A stretch of DNA of 64,000 nucleotides from Burkholderiaceae bacterium (GTDB lineage: Bacteria; Pseudomonadota; Gammaproteobacteria; Burkholderiales; Burkholderiaceae), in NCBI GenBank assembly GCA_947448415.1, contig CANFMT010000004.1, positions 1-64,000 on the forward strand. Reading direction: 5' to 3'. A model generated the notes under the pieces. That model saw nothing but the letters and a program-made list of their open reading frames with translations. It was not told the DNA's origin and did not search any database. Positions 39,904 to 48,351 of this stretch are shown here, piece after piece. The position numbers were made by a program, and so were the translations under genes. Within the stretch, counting starts at the first letter, position 1. Each line of letters starts with the position of its first letter.

Positions 39904-42900
39904 ATGAATTGGACTGACATATTCATCCGCAGGCCAGTGCTATCACTGGTTGTGAGTGCGCTTGTCTTGGTATTTGGTTTAAAAGCGATTGGGTCGCTAC
40001 CAGTCAATCAATATCCGCAAACACAAAATGCAATTGTGACGATTACCACCGCTTACTACGGTGCTGACCCAGAGACTATTGCAGGATTCATTACCCAACC
40101 TCTAGAGGCCTCAATTGCTCAAGCGCAAGGGATCGATTATTTATCGTCTACAAGTGTAAGTGGTGTTTCCACCATTACCGCTACCCTCAAACTAAATTAT
40201 GACTCCAACGCTGCATTAACGCAGATTCAGACGCAAATTAGCGCAGTCAAAAATCAGCTTCCGCCTCAGGCTCAGCAGCCTATTTTGACGGTGCAAATCG
40301 GTCAATCTACTGCAGCAATGTATATGGGTTTTTATAGTGATGACATTCCTAATAACGCGATCACTGATTATTTATTGCGAGTTGTAAAGCCAAAACTCGA
40401 TTCTGTTGAAGGTGTCCAGAACGCAGAAATTACTGGCGGTAGAAAGTTTGCCTTACGTGCTTGGCTTGATCGCGAAAAAATGGCTGGTCTAGGTGTAGGT
40501 GCTGATGATGTTTATAGCGCTATGTCAGCCAATAACTATCTCTCTGCTGTGGGTAGCACTAAAGGCGATATGGTTGCCGTTGATTTAGTTGCAGGCACTG
40601 ATTTACATACATTGGAAGAGTTTCGGAAGCTAGTTGTTAAGAAAGATGGCGTCAATATTGTCTATCTTGATCAAGTTGCCACCGTTACGTTGGGCTCAGA
40701 AGATTACAATACCAACGTGGCATTTAGCGGTAAGAGGTCTGTCTTCATTGCCATAAAAGTGGCGCCTCAAGCTAACTTGCTAGATGTTGCACAGCGGGTA
40801 CGAGATGTAGTCCCTGATATTCAGAAGCAATTACCTATTGGCATGACCGGTAAGATTGTCTATGACTCCACTAAATTTATTACGAGCTCTATTGATGAAG
40901 TAGTTGCTACTTTGCTAGAGGCCTTGGTTATTGTGACTATGGTGATTTACCTCTTCTTAGGCAGTGCTCGCGCAGTTGCTGTTCCGGTGATTGCGATGCC
41001 ACTCTCTTTAATTGGCACCTTCTTCTTAATGCAGGTGTTGGGCTACTCAATTAATCTGCTTACCCTGCTTGCTTTAGTCCTAGCTATCGGTTTGGTGGTG
41101 GATGATGCCATCATCGTGGTGGAAAACGTTGATCGCCATATGAAAGAAGGCAAGTCTCCATTAGAGGCTTCCCTGATTGCTGCTAGAGAGCTTGGTGGAC
41201 CGATCTTAGCAATGACAGTTGTTTTGATCGCTGTGTATATACCGATTGGTTTTCAGGGTGGATTAACAGGGGCGCTCTTCACGGAATTTGCTTTCACACT
41301 AGCAAGCGCGGTGGCAGTATCCGGTTTGATTGCCCTGACACTTTCGCCGATGATGTGCTCACGTATTTTTACGGAAGAGCAAGAGGCATCCTCTTTCGTC
41401 CAAAAAATTGATAAGATTTTTGACAAAGTGCATCACAGCTATCAGATGACATTGCGTGATTTATTGAGCACTTGGCAAGTCATCATTGTGATGGGGGTGA
41501 TCTTATTGGGAGGTGTTGCATATTTATATGCCACATCCCGTGCTGAATTAGCGCCTACAGAAGACCAGGGAATAGTTTTGATGCAAGCATCCGGGCCTCC
41601 TAACAGTACTGTGAATCAAATGCAAACTTACGCAGATCAGATTTATCAGATCTCCAGTGCTGAACCTGAATACGAGCAAATGTTTCAAATTACTAGTCCT
41701 ACCAGTAGCTTTGGCGGTGTATTGCTCAAAGACTGGAGTGAGCGTAGCCGTAATGCGACTAAGTTTCAGGAAGATATGCAGCAAAAGTGGAATACGATTG
41801 CTGGCGTACGTGTGGCAGCTTTTCAGTTTCCAGCATTGCCTGGCGCACAAGGCTTGCCAGTCCAGGTTGTGATTAATACTACTGAGTCTTATGAGCAATT
41901 AAATGAAGTATCTCAGGCTGTATTAGATAAAGCACGACGTAGTGGAAATTTCTTTTTCGTTGATTCAGATCTGAAGATAGATAAGCCGCAAGATGTTCTT
42001 GTGATTGATCGCGAGAAGGTAGCTGCTTTAGGTATGACTCAGCAGCAAGTAGGTTCCGCCTTATCTGCAGCTTTGGGCGGCGGCTATGTTAACTACTTCT
42101 CGGTTGCCGGACGCTCATACAGGGTTATCCCACAAGTCAAGCAAGTCGATCGTTTAAATCCAGATCAGATATTGGACTACTACATACGAACTCCAAGTGG
42201 TGCCATGATTCAGGCACGCACGATTGCAAGCATTAAGCAAAGAGTTGTGCCGCAGTCCATTAATCACTTTCAGCAATTAAACTCTGCAACGATCTCAGGT
42301 GTGAGTACGCCATTTATTTCTCAAGCGGATTTGCTTGAATTTATGCGCCAGACCTTAAAAGAGGTTGCTCCAAATGGCTACAGCATGGACTACGCAGGCC
42401 CATCACGTCAGTTCATGGCAGAGTCAGGCGGCTTCTTAGTAACGATGTTCTTTGCCATTCTGATTGTGTTCTTGGTCTTGGCTGCGCAGTTTGAGAGTTT
42501 CCGTGATCCTATTGTGATCTTGGTTTCTGTACCATTGGCCTTATTTGGTGCACTAATTTTTATCAACCTCGGCTTTACTACGCTTAACGTCTATACCCAA
42601 GTGGGTCTAGTGACGCTGATGGGCTTAATTAGTAAGCATGGTATTTTGATTGTTGAGTTTGCCAATGAATTACAAGAGGCTGGTCGAAGCAAGTTAGACG
42701 CTATTGTCGAGGCCAGTAGCGTTCGTTTAAGGCCTATTCTGATGACAACGGCTGCGATGGTCTTGGGCGTGTTGCCATTAGTGATTGCCTCAGGAGCAGG
42801 CGCTGCTGGGCGTCAATCGATGGGCATCGTGATCTTTACAGGCCTTTCAATCGGCACCCTCTTTACGCTATTTGTTGTGCCTGCGATGTACCTATTTATC

Positions 42901-42939
42901 GGTGCTGATCACCATGCGAAAAAATTCAAACAGCAGTAA
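39904..42939 (+). CDS. RND efflux permease (HAE1 family)
   Basis: Inner-membrane proton-driven drug exporter. The 1011-residue product has the duplicated six-helix layout with two large periplasmic loops. The proton-relay aspartates are D400-D401 in GLVVDDAIIVVEN. Typical motifs include RRPVLSLVVSALVLVFG near the N-terminus, GGYVNYFSVAGR in the second loop and LMGLISKHGILIVEFANE in the second half. It begins 7 bases after the adaptor. Substrate cannot be read from the sequence; aromatic compounds and dyes are common for relatives. Confidence 0.93.
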   Translation: MNWTDIFIRRPVLSLVVSALVLVFGLKAIGSLPVNQYPQTQNAIVTITTAYYGADPETIAGFITQPLEASIAQAQGIDYLSSTSVSGVSTITATLKLNYDSNAALTQIQTQISAVKNQLPPQAQQPILTVQIGQSTAAMYMGFYSDDIPNNAITDYLLRVVKPKLDSVEGVQNAEITGGRKFALRAWLDREKMAGLGVGADDVYSAMSANNYLSAVGSTKGDMVAVDLVAGTDLHTLEEFRKLVVKKDGVNIVYLDQVATVTLGSEDYNTNVAFSGKRSVFIAIKVAPQANLLDVAQRVRDVVPDIQKQLPIGMTGKIVYDSTKFITSSIDEVVATLLEALVIVTMVIYLFLGSARAVAVPVIAMPLSLIGTFFLMQVLGYSINLLTLLALVLAIGLVVDDAIIVVENVDRHMKEGKSPLEASLIAARELGGPILAMTVVLIAVYIPIGFQGGLTGALFTEFAFTLASAVAVSGLIALTLSPMMCSRIFTEEQEASSFVQKIDKIFDKVHHSYQMTLRDLLSTWQVIIVMGVILLGGVAYLYATSRAELAPTEDQGIVLMQASGPPNSTVNQMQTYADQIYQISSAEPEYEQMFQITSPTSSFGGVLLKDWSERSRNATKFQEDMQQKWNTIAGVRVAAFQFPALPGAQGLPVQVVINTTESYEQLNEVSQAVLDKARRSGNFFFVDSDLKIDKPQDVLVIDREKVAALGMTQQQVGSALSAALGGGYVNYFSVAGRSYRVIPQVKQVDRLNPDQILDYYIRTPSGAMIQARTIASIKQRVVPQSINHFQQLNSATISGVSTPFISQADLLEFMRQTLKEVAPNGYSMDYAGPSRQFMAESGGFLVTMFFAILIVFLVLAAQFESFRDPIVILVSVPLALFGALIFINLGFTTLNVYTQVGLVTLMGLISKHGILIVEFANELQEAGRSKLDAIVEASSVRLRPILMTTAAMVLGVLPLVIASGAGAAGRQSMGIVIFTGLSIGTLFTLFVVPAMYLFIGADHHAKKFKQQ

Positions 42940-42958
42940 GTTGAGTAAAAGTTAGAGC

Positions 42959-43621
42959 TTATTTAATAATATTGAGCTCTTTTTCAGCAATATCATTCAT
43001 GTAAGTTTCTTTCTCAATCCGCTTTAGCCAGGCAGTAACATTTTTGAGTTCTTGCCGTCCGCCCGTTTGTTCTGGAAAGGTTTTGTTTAATAAGATCCAG
43101 CGACTTACACAAAGCGCTAAAGCAATATCACCAATGTGAAATGCATTGCCAGAGCAGTACTGTTGATTTGCTAAAGTTTGATCTAGTAATGCAAATAGGT
43201 CGTTTGTATCTTGATATGATTTTTTGATACCTGCATAGTTACGTTCTGCTTCGGGCGTTCTTGTAAGCCCTAAGAAGGCTACGCGTAGCGTTGGCCATAG
43301 AGTTCCAACTTGCCAGTCTAACCATTTTTCTGAGTTGTACTGAGATGGGATGTCGCCTGGGAAGCGTTTGGCTTTGTCGTGAATTCGCGCTAGATAGCGC
43401 ATGATGGTATTGGATTCCCAAAGCACAAGTTCACCATCTTCAAGAGTAGGAACCAGTCCGTTGGGATTCATTTTTAAGAACTCAGGAGAGCGATTTTTTC
43501 CAAAATGTAGTCCCGCGTCGATACGTTCAAAATCAACTCCATCTTTGAGGCCAAGCTCTGCTAGGCACCACAATACTTTTTGAACATTAATTGAACTTTT
43601 ACGACCCCATAAGCGCATCAT
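42959..43621 (-). CDS. Glutathione S-transferase family protein
   Basis: Cytosolic GST-fold protein of 220 residues. The N-terminal thioredoxin-like domain begins MMRLWGRKSSINVQKVLW with the likely active-site Ser in RKSSINV, and the glutathione-binding segment is LVPTLEDGELVLWESNTIMRYLA. A helical C-terminal domain follows. It converges with the RND permease gene across 19 bases. Substrate unknown. Confidence 0.88.
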   Translation of the reverse strand: MMRLWGRKSSINVQKVLWCLAELGLKDGVDFERIDAGLHFGKNRSPEFLKMNPNGLVPTLEDGELVLWESNTIMRYLARIHDKAKRFPGDIPSQYNSEKWLDWQVGTLWPTLRVAFLGLTRTPEAERNYAGIKKSYQDTNDLFALLDQTLANQQYCSGNAFHIGDIALALCVSRWILLNKTFPEQTGGRQELKNVTAWLKRIEKETYMNDIAEKELNIIK

Positions 43622-43649
43622 GACAATCTCTTTCAGGCGTTAATTGGTG

Positions 43650-44153
43650 TTACTTGCTAATAGCCTCTGAGAAATCAAGGCCTACAAACTGACTGCGAGC
43701 AAAAATGAGTGGTTCTTTATCTGCGTGATTTTCTAAGTGAATCACTTTGGCAACAATGATGTTGTGATCTCCGCCCACATGTACAGAAATGGTTTCACAT
43801 TCATAATAAGCAACACAACCAGTAATTTGAGTAAGTCCGCTCTCAGCCAGCTGATGAGTTACTCCGGAAAACTGATCAAGCTTAACCGTAGCAAAGTGCA
43901 TTGCTAAATTTTCTTGGGAACGCTCAAGCACGTGGATGAGATGCTTCTTGCCTACCTCGACCCAGGGCATCAGCTTGGAATGTTGTTTCAGACTCCATAG
44001 AATCAATGGCGGGTCTAGGGAAACAGTATTGAAAGAGCTGATGGTGATCCCATGATGATTTTGCTCTTTATCTAGGCAGGTGATGACGGTGACCCCAGTT
44101 GCAAAGGATGAAAATCCTTTGCGAAGATCTTGTGACGTAAATGGGGTCATCAA
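43650..44153 (-). CDS. Flavin reductase family protein
   Basis: FMN-binding flavin reductase-like protein of 167 residues. It shows the family start FRKGF-like segment (DLRKGFSSFATGVTVITC), SSFNTVSLDPPLILWSL, the AMHFA segment and HVGGDHNIIVAKV. It could supply reduced flavin to a monooxygenase, but no such partner is adjacent. It lies 28 bases upstream of the GST gene on the same strand and may share its transcript. Confidence 0.88.
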   Translation of the reverse strand: MMTPFTSQDLRKGFSSFATGVTVITCLDKEQNHHGITISSFNTVSLDPPLILWSLKQHSKLMPWVEVGKKHLIHVLERSQENLAMHFATVKLDQFSGVTHQLAESGLTQITGCVAYYECETISVHVGGDHNIIVAKVIHLENHADKEPLIFARSQFVGLDFSEAISK

Positions 44154-44160
44154 GCTTTTC

Positions 44161-44457
44161 TTAGTTAGCTGTCGCTACTGTTGCGGGGACGATCGTAGTA
44201 CCAGGAATCGGTTGCAAAACTTCGTTTTCTTCGGCTCTTACGCATTTAAAGCGATATTCCTTACCTGCCTTAGATAGGAAGCTGGCGCCTTGGTAAAAGT
44301 CGTCTTTACATGTCTCGGTAGCAAAATCCATGACATCTTGAGGGGCGGCGCTAGAGGATATAAGACGCATATTCCCCATGGACATATTGACTCTGGTTGA
44401 GTAGCAGCCAGACAAGAGTGAGCTAGAAATGACGGTTAATAGTAGAATTTTTTTCAT
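44161..44457 (-). CDS. Small predicted lipoprotein, function unknown
   Basis: Not recognised as a named family. From ATG 44457, preceded by a strong GGAGG ribosome site, the product has 98 residues with a lipoprotein signal MKKILLLTVISSSLLSGCYS (lipobox LSGC). The mature part is short and polar, with two more Cys residues (TCKDDF and FKCVRA) that could form a disulfide. It sits 7 bases from the flavin reductase gene. The frame extends 7 codons further upstream but without a better start. Confidence 0.75.
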   Translation of the reverse strand: MKKILLLTVISSSLLSGCYSTRVNMSMGNMRLISSSAAPQDVMDFATETCKDDFYQGASFLSKAGKEYRFKCVRAEENEVLQPIPGTTIVPATVATAN

Positions 44458-44544
44458 GGAAGCCTCCATAATCAGCAATGCTCGTTAGGATAAACCTATT
44501 AAGCAATTGTTGCGGGGAAATCGTTGGTTCTATAGGGAAGAGAC

Positions 44545-45528
44545 ATGTTTAAGGCAATTTTGGTTAATAAAGACGAGCAGGGCTATCGGGCTGAACTCGG
44601 ACAGGCTGATGTGGCAAACCTCCCAGAGGGAGATGTCAGGGTAAAGGTGTTGTATTCCACCCTTAATTACAAAGACGGCTTAGCAATTACTGGTAAAGGT
44701 CCGGTGGTGCGTAGCTTTCCGATGGTTCCGGGGATCGATTTCGCGGGCGAGGTGATTGAAAGTAGCAGTCCAGACTTTAAGGCGGGCGATATGGTGCTCT
44801 TAAATGGCTGGGGTGTGGGCGAAGGGCATTGGGGCGGACTTGCTCAGCAGGCACGCGTTAAGGCAGATTGGTTGATTCCACTGCCCAAAGGTTTTACTGC
44901 AAAGCAGGCCTTAGCAATAGGAACTGCTGGTTATACCGCCATGCTCTGCGTGATGGCTTTGCAAAAGCATGGACTTAAGCCCAGCGATGGTGAAGTCCTA
45001 GTAACAGGCGCTGCAGGCGGTGTGGGTAGTTTTGCTATTACGCTTTTAAGCAAATTAGGATTTACAGTCGTTGCTAGCACCGGCCGCTTAGCTGAAGCGG
45101 ACTACTTGAAGAAATTAGGCGCAACTGAAGTTATTGATCGCGCTACCCTCTCTGCTCCAGGCAAGCCATTGGCAAAAGAGCGCTGGGCTGCGGTAGTTGA
45201 TAGCGTTGGCAGCCATACCTTGGCTAATGCCTGCGCTCAAACCAAGTCAAACGGTGCCGTGGCGGCATGTGGTCTTGCTCAGGGGATGGATTTTCCTTCT
45301 ACGGTGGCACCATTTATTTTGCGTGGCATTACCTTGTATGGCGTGAATAGCGTGACTGTCCCACGTGCAAAAAGAATTGCAGCCTATGAGCAGCTCAGTC
45401 AATTAGTGGATCTAAAAACCTTAGAGGAAATCTCTCATGAGATTACCTTGGAGGAGTCCTTAAAGTATGCGCAGGAGTTGATGGCAGGAAATGTGCGCGG
45501 ACGTTTAATTGTTGATGTCAATAAATAA
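44545..45528 (+). CDS. YhdH/AcuI-type MDR oxidoreductase (acrylyl-CoA reductase-like)
   Basis: Zinc-free medium-chain dehydrogenase of 327 residues. It shows STLNYKDGLAITGKGPVVR, MVPGIDFAGEV, LNGWGVGEGHWGGLAQ, the NADP-binding GAAGGVGSFAI and the late motif GITLYGVNSV, all typical of the YhdH/AcuI group that reduces acrylyl-CoA. The actual substrate is not proven by sequence. It diverges from the lipoprotein gene and converges with the DUF1289 gene. Confidence 0.9.
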   Translation: MFKAILVNKDEQGYRAELGQADVANLPEGDVRVKVLYSTLNYKDGLAITGKGPVVRSFPMVPGIDFAGEVIESSSPDFKAGDMVLLNGWGVGEGHWGGLAQQARVKADWLIPLPKGFTAKQALAIGTAGYTAMLCVMALQKHGLKPSDGEVLVTGAAGGVGSFAITLLSKLGFTVVASTGRLAEADYLKKLGATEVIDRATLSAPGKPLAKERWAAVVDSVGSHTLANACAQTKSNGAVAACGLAQGMDFPSTVAPFILRGITLYGVNSVTVPRAKRIAAYEQLSQLVDLKTLEEISHEITLEESLKYAQELMAGNVRGRLIVDVNK

Positions 45529-45538
45529 TTTTGAAAGC

Positions 45539-45715
45539 TTACTCTGTTGCTTGAGGTTTGCGAGCTGGTAGTTTTGACCAAACCTGAAGCTTCTCAGGAT
45601 TTGATAGTTCAGACCAATCTGCGATTTCACCAAGCGTGCGATAGCAGCCTTTACAAAGGCCAGTTTCTGGGTTGATTTCACACCAACTAACACAAGGCGA
45701 TGGAACGGTTGTCAA
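45539..45715 (-). CDS. DUF1289 domain protein
   Basis: Small cysteine-rich protein. From TTG 45715, with AGGT about 8 bases upstream, it has 58 residues and nearly consists of the DUF1289 core: SPCVSWCEINPETGLCKGCY followed by RTLGEIADW. Four cysteines suggest metal or iron-sulfur binding; function is unknown. The open frame continues to 45787 but the extra N-terminus is not family-like and would run into the divergent MBL gene. Confidence 0.8.
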   Translation of the reverse strand: MTTVPSPCVSWCEINPETGLCKGCYRTLGEIADWSELSNPEKLQVWSKLPARKPQATE

Positions 45716-45765
45716 ATTAGACCTAAAACAAAGATGAGCAAAATTAAAAAGAAAAATCTTAGACC

Positions 45766-46851
45766 ATGAGCACCCCAAATAGAGCAAATGCAGAGGTAGA
45801 CATCCATTATCCCTTAGCCGACAGGCTGCCGGAAATAGGGGGTAGTATTGAAGTTGCCCCTGGCGTGCGTTGGCTCAGAATGCGCCTACCGTTTGCATTG
45901 GACCATATAAATCTTTGGTTGCTTCGCGATAAGATTGATGGCGTTGAAGGTTGGACAATTATTGATTGCGGAATTGCCAATGATGAAACCAAGGCAGCTT
46001 GGGAGCAAATATTTGCAACCCAGCTAGAAGGCTTGCCAGTATTGCGCGTGATTGTGACGCATATGCACCCAGACCACATAGGCTTATCGCAATGGCTGTG
46101 TGAGAAATGGAATGTATCCTTGTGGATCACCATGACCGACTACCTTACTGCTCAGTGGTTGAGTTGCAAAGAAGGTGGTGCTGCAATGGGTGCACGTGCT
46201 GGTAGCGGTGGTTCAGCAGACCATTTCCAAAAGCATGGCTTAACTGCTCCCGAGGATTTAGAAAAAATTCGGGCGCGGTCAAATTACTATAGCAATATGG
46301 TTCCTGGCGTACCACGCCAATATCGCCGAATTTTGGGTGGTGAAAATATTCTGATTGGTGGTAGAAGCTGGCAAGTCATTATTGGATACGGGCATGCGCC
46401 CGAACATGCATCCTTATATTGCAAGGAAATTGGCGTATTAATTTCTGGTGATATGTTGTTGCCGCGCATCTCTACTAATGTCAGTGTTTATGACGCAGAC
46501 CCAGATGCAGATCCCTTGGGTCTCTACTTAGATTCGATTCAAAAGTATTCAGTGTTGCCTGAAGAGACTTTAGTCTTGCCTTCACATGGCAAACCATTTC
46601 AGGGTATGCTCCCGCGCATTGCGCAATTGAAAGCGCATCATGATGAACGTTTGGCCGATACTTTGGCCGCATGTAAAAAACCGGTACACGCTAGAGAGCT
46701 TATACCGGTTTTATTTAAGCGAGAATTAGATATTCATCAACTCACATTTGCCATGGGCGAGGCTATTGCCCATCTGAATTACCTACTTCGTCGAGGAAAG
46801 TTGGATCGCCAGCTTTGCGACGACGGCGTGCTGCGGTTTTCCGCGGTTTAG
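45766..46851 (+). CDS. MBL-fold metallo-hydrolase
   Basis: Metallo-beta-lactamase-fold hydrolase of 361 residues. The metal-binding motif is H99-M-H101-P-D103-H104, with further ligands likely in GYGHAPEH, ISGDMLLP and LPSHGKPF. A C-terminal helical domain with a winged-helix-like end follows (about 285-361), as in LACTB2-like members. The substrate is unknown. Its last 89 bases overlap the convergent phaM gene on the other strand. Confidence 0.87.
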   Translation: MSTPNRANAEVDIHYPLADRLPEIGGSIEVAPGVRWLRMRLPFALDHINLWLLRDKIDGVEGWTIIDCGIANDETKAAWEQIFATQLEGLPVLRVIVTHMHPDHIGLSQWLCEKWNVSLWITMTDYLTAQWLSCKEGGAAMGARAGSGGSADHFQKHGLTAPEDLEKIRARSNYYSNMVPGVPRQYRRILGGENILIGGRSWQVIIGYGHAPEHASLYCKEIGVLISGDMLLPRISTNVSVYDADPDADPLGLYLDSIQKYSVLPEETLVLPSHGKPFQGMLPRIAQLKAHHDERLADTLAACKKPVHARELIPVLFKRELDIHQLTFAMGEAIAHLNYLLRRGKLDRQLCDDGVLRFSAV

Positions 46852-47212
46852 CTTTAGTCGATTTTGTTTCGGTTGACTCGCTAGGGCTGCTTGCCGAAGC
46901 GCTTGCTGCTGATACGGCATCACCAAAAGATTTGAGCGCCATCATGGTGGCATGTTGTACCTCAAGACCCTGAATGGTCGATTTAAGGATATTGAGGTTC
47001 AAGTTGAGCCAGTTCTCAACGCTCTTGAGATCTTTGATGCGTTTTTCGAGCTCATCGATATCAAGGCCGGGGAAGGCAGCCCCAAAGCCACCAGCAGCTT
47101 TAGAGGCATCCGCGGTGAAGGGAAATTGCCCAGCTTGTCCTGCCGCACTCTGGCCCCACATCGTTTTAAACATATCAAGACTTTGATTGAATTCTGGAAT
47201 GGTTCCAAACAT
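46763..47212 (-). CDS. phaM: PhaM-family PHA granule regulatory protein
   Basis: PhaM-type protein, which in Ralstonia activates PHA synthase and tethers polyhydroxybutyrate granules to the nucleoid. From ATG 47212 (GGAG ribosome site just upstream) it has 149 residues: N-terminal FGTIPEFNQSLDMFKTMWG, central FPGLDIDELEKRIKDLKSVE and helix LNLNILKSTIQGLEVQHATM, then a Ser/Ala linker and a basic tail RKTAARRRRKAGDP, the DNA-binding part in known PhaM. No pha synthase gene is in the window. Its end overlaps the MBL gene antisense. Confidence 0.87.
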   Translation of the reverse strand: MFGTIPEFNQSLDMFKTMWGQSAAGQAGQFPFTADASKAAGGFGAAFPGLDIDELEKRIKDLKSVENWLNLNLNILKSTIQGLEVQHATMMALKSFGDAVSAASASASSPSESTETKSTKAKPRKTAARRRRKAGDPTFLDEVGNSDGQ

Positions 47213-47286
47213 AGAGGCTCCGGGGTAAATGAAAAGTGGCTTTTCCAATAGAATAAGGGATTCTAGAGATTATTCCCGGTTCATCA

Positions 47287-48351
47287 ATGCAATTTAATGG
47301 TTTATCCCATCCCTATACCCGCGGTCAGGCGCTCCCAGAGCTTCTGAAGCAGCGCATCCTCATACTGGATGGAGCCATGGGCACCATGATCCAGCAATAC
47401 AAGCTCACCGAAACTGACTATCGGGGATTGCCAGGAAATACCCGTTTTGCCGATCACCCAGGTGATGTCAAAGGTAATAACGAGCTTTTAGTTCTGACGC
47501 AACCTCAAATCATTAGCAAAATTCATGAGCAGTATTTAGATGCTGGCGCAGACATCATCGAAACAAATACTTTTGGTGCAACTTCAGTTGCGCAAGAAGA
47601 TTACAAAATGGCTGGTTTAGCTCGTGAGATGAATGAAGTTTCTGCAAGACTTGCGCGTGCTGCCTGTGAAAAATATAGCACCTCAGATAGACCGCGCTTT
47701 GCTGCGGGCGCAATTGGACCTACGCCAAAGACCGCAAGCATTTCACCTGATGTAAATGATCCAGGTGCGCGCAATATCACCTTTGATGCTTTGCGTGCTT
47801 CTTATCGTGAGCAGATTGAAGGGTTATTTGCTGGTGGCGTAGATTTATTTTTAGTTGAAACCATTTTTGACACACTCAATGCCAAAGCAGCGTTATTTGC
47901 GCTGGACGAATTCTTTGAAGAGACTGGCGAACGTTTGCCAGTGATGATTTCTGGAACAGTGACTGATGCATCTGGACGCATTTTGTCTGGCCAGACTGTA
48001 GAAGCTTTTTGGAATAGCTTGCGCCATATTAAGCTGCTAACTTTTGGATTGAACTGTGCGTTAGGTGCTGCGCTCATGCGCCCCTATATCGCTGAGTTAG
48101 CAAGGATTTGTGATGCCGCTGTTTCTTGCTACCCCAATGCTGGATTGCCAAATCCAATGAGCGATACAGGCTTTGATGAAACACCGGAAATTACTTCTAG
48201 CTTGGTTGATGGCTTTGCTAAAGATGGTTTAGTGAATTTAGTGGGCGGATGTTGCGGTACTACGCCAGACCATATTCGTGCAATTGCTAATGCGGTTGCT
48301 AGGCGTAAGCCCCGTGCTTTCTATAAAGAGAATGCGGAGGCGGCAGTATGA
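47287..48351 (+). CDS. metH: Methionine synthase, homocysteine-binding part (split MetH)
   Basis: First half of a cobalamin-dependent methionine synthase encoded as two genes. The 354-residue product is the homocysteine methyltransferase domain. Zinc ligands are C257 in GLNCALGA and C322-C323 in [23 protein letters not shown] and NTFGATS lie near the N-terminus. No clear ribosome site precedes ATG 47287. Its stop overlaps the second gene by 4 bases. Two-gene MetH is frequent in Burkholderiales. Confidence 0.92.
   Translation: MQFNGLSHPYTRGQALPELLKQRILILDGAMGTMIQQYKLTETDYRGLPGNTRFADHPGDVKGNNELLVLTQPQIISKIHEQYLDAGADIIETNTFGATSVAQEDYKMAGLAREMNEVSARLARAACEKYSTSDRPRFAAGAIGPTPKTASISPDVNDPGARNITFDALRASYREQIEGLFAGGVDLFLVETIFDTLNAKAALFALDEFFEETGERLPVMISGTVTDASGRILSGQTVEAFWNSLRHIKLLTFGLNCALGAALMRPYIAELARICDAAVSCYPNAGLPNPMSDTGFDETPEITSSLVDGFAKDGLVNLVGGCCGTTPDHIRAIANAVARRKPRAFYKENAEAAV

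Noticed and set aside
47213..47286. Possible cobalamin riboswitch before metH
   Set aside because: The gap is only 74 bases and I see no B12-box or extended fold.
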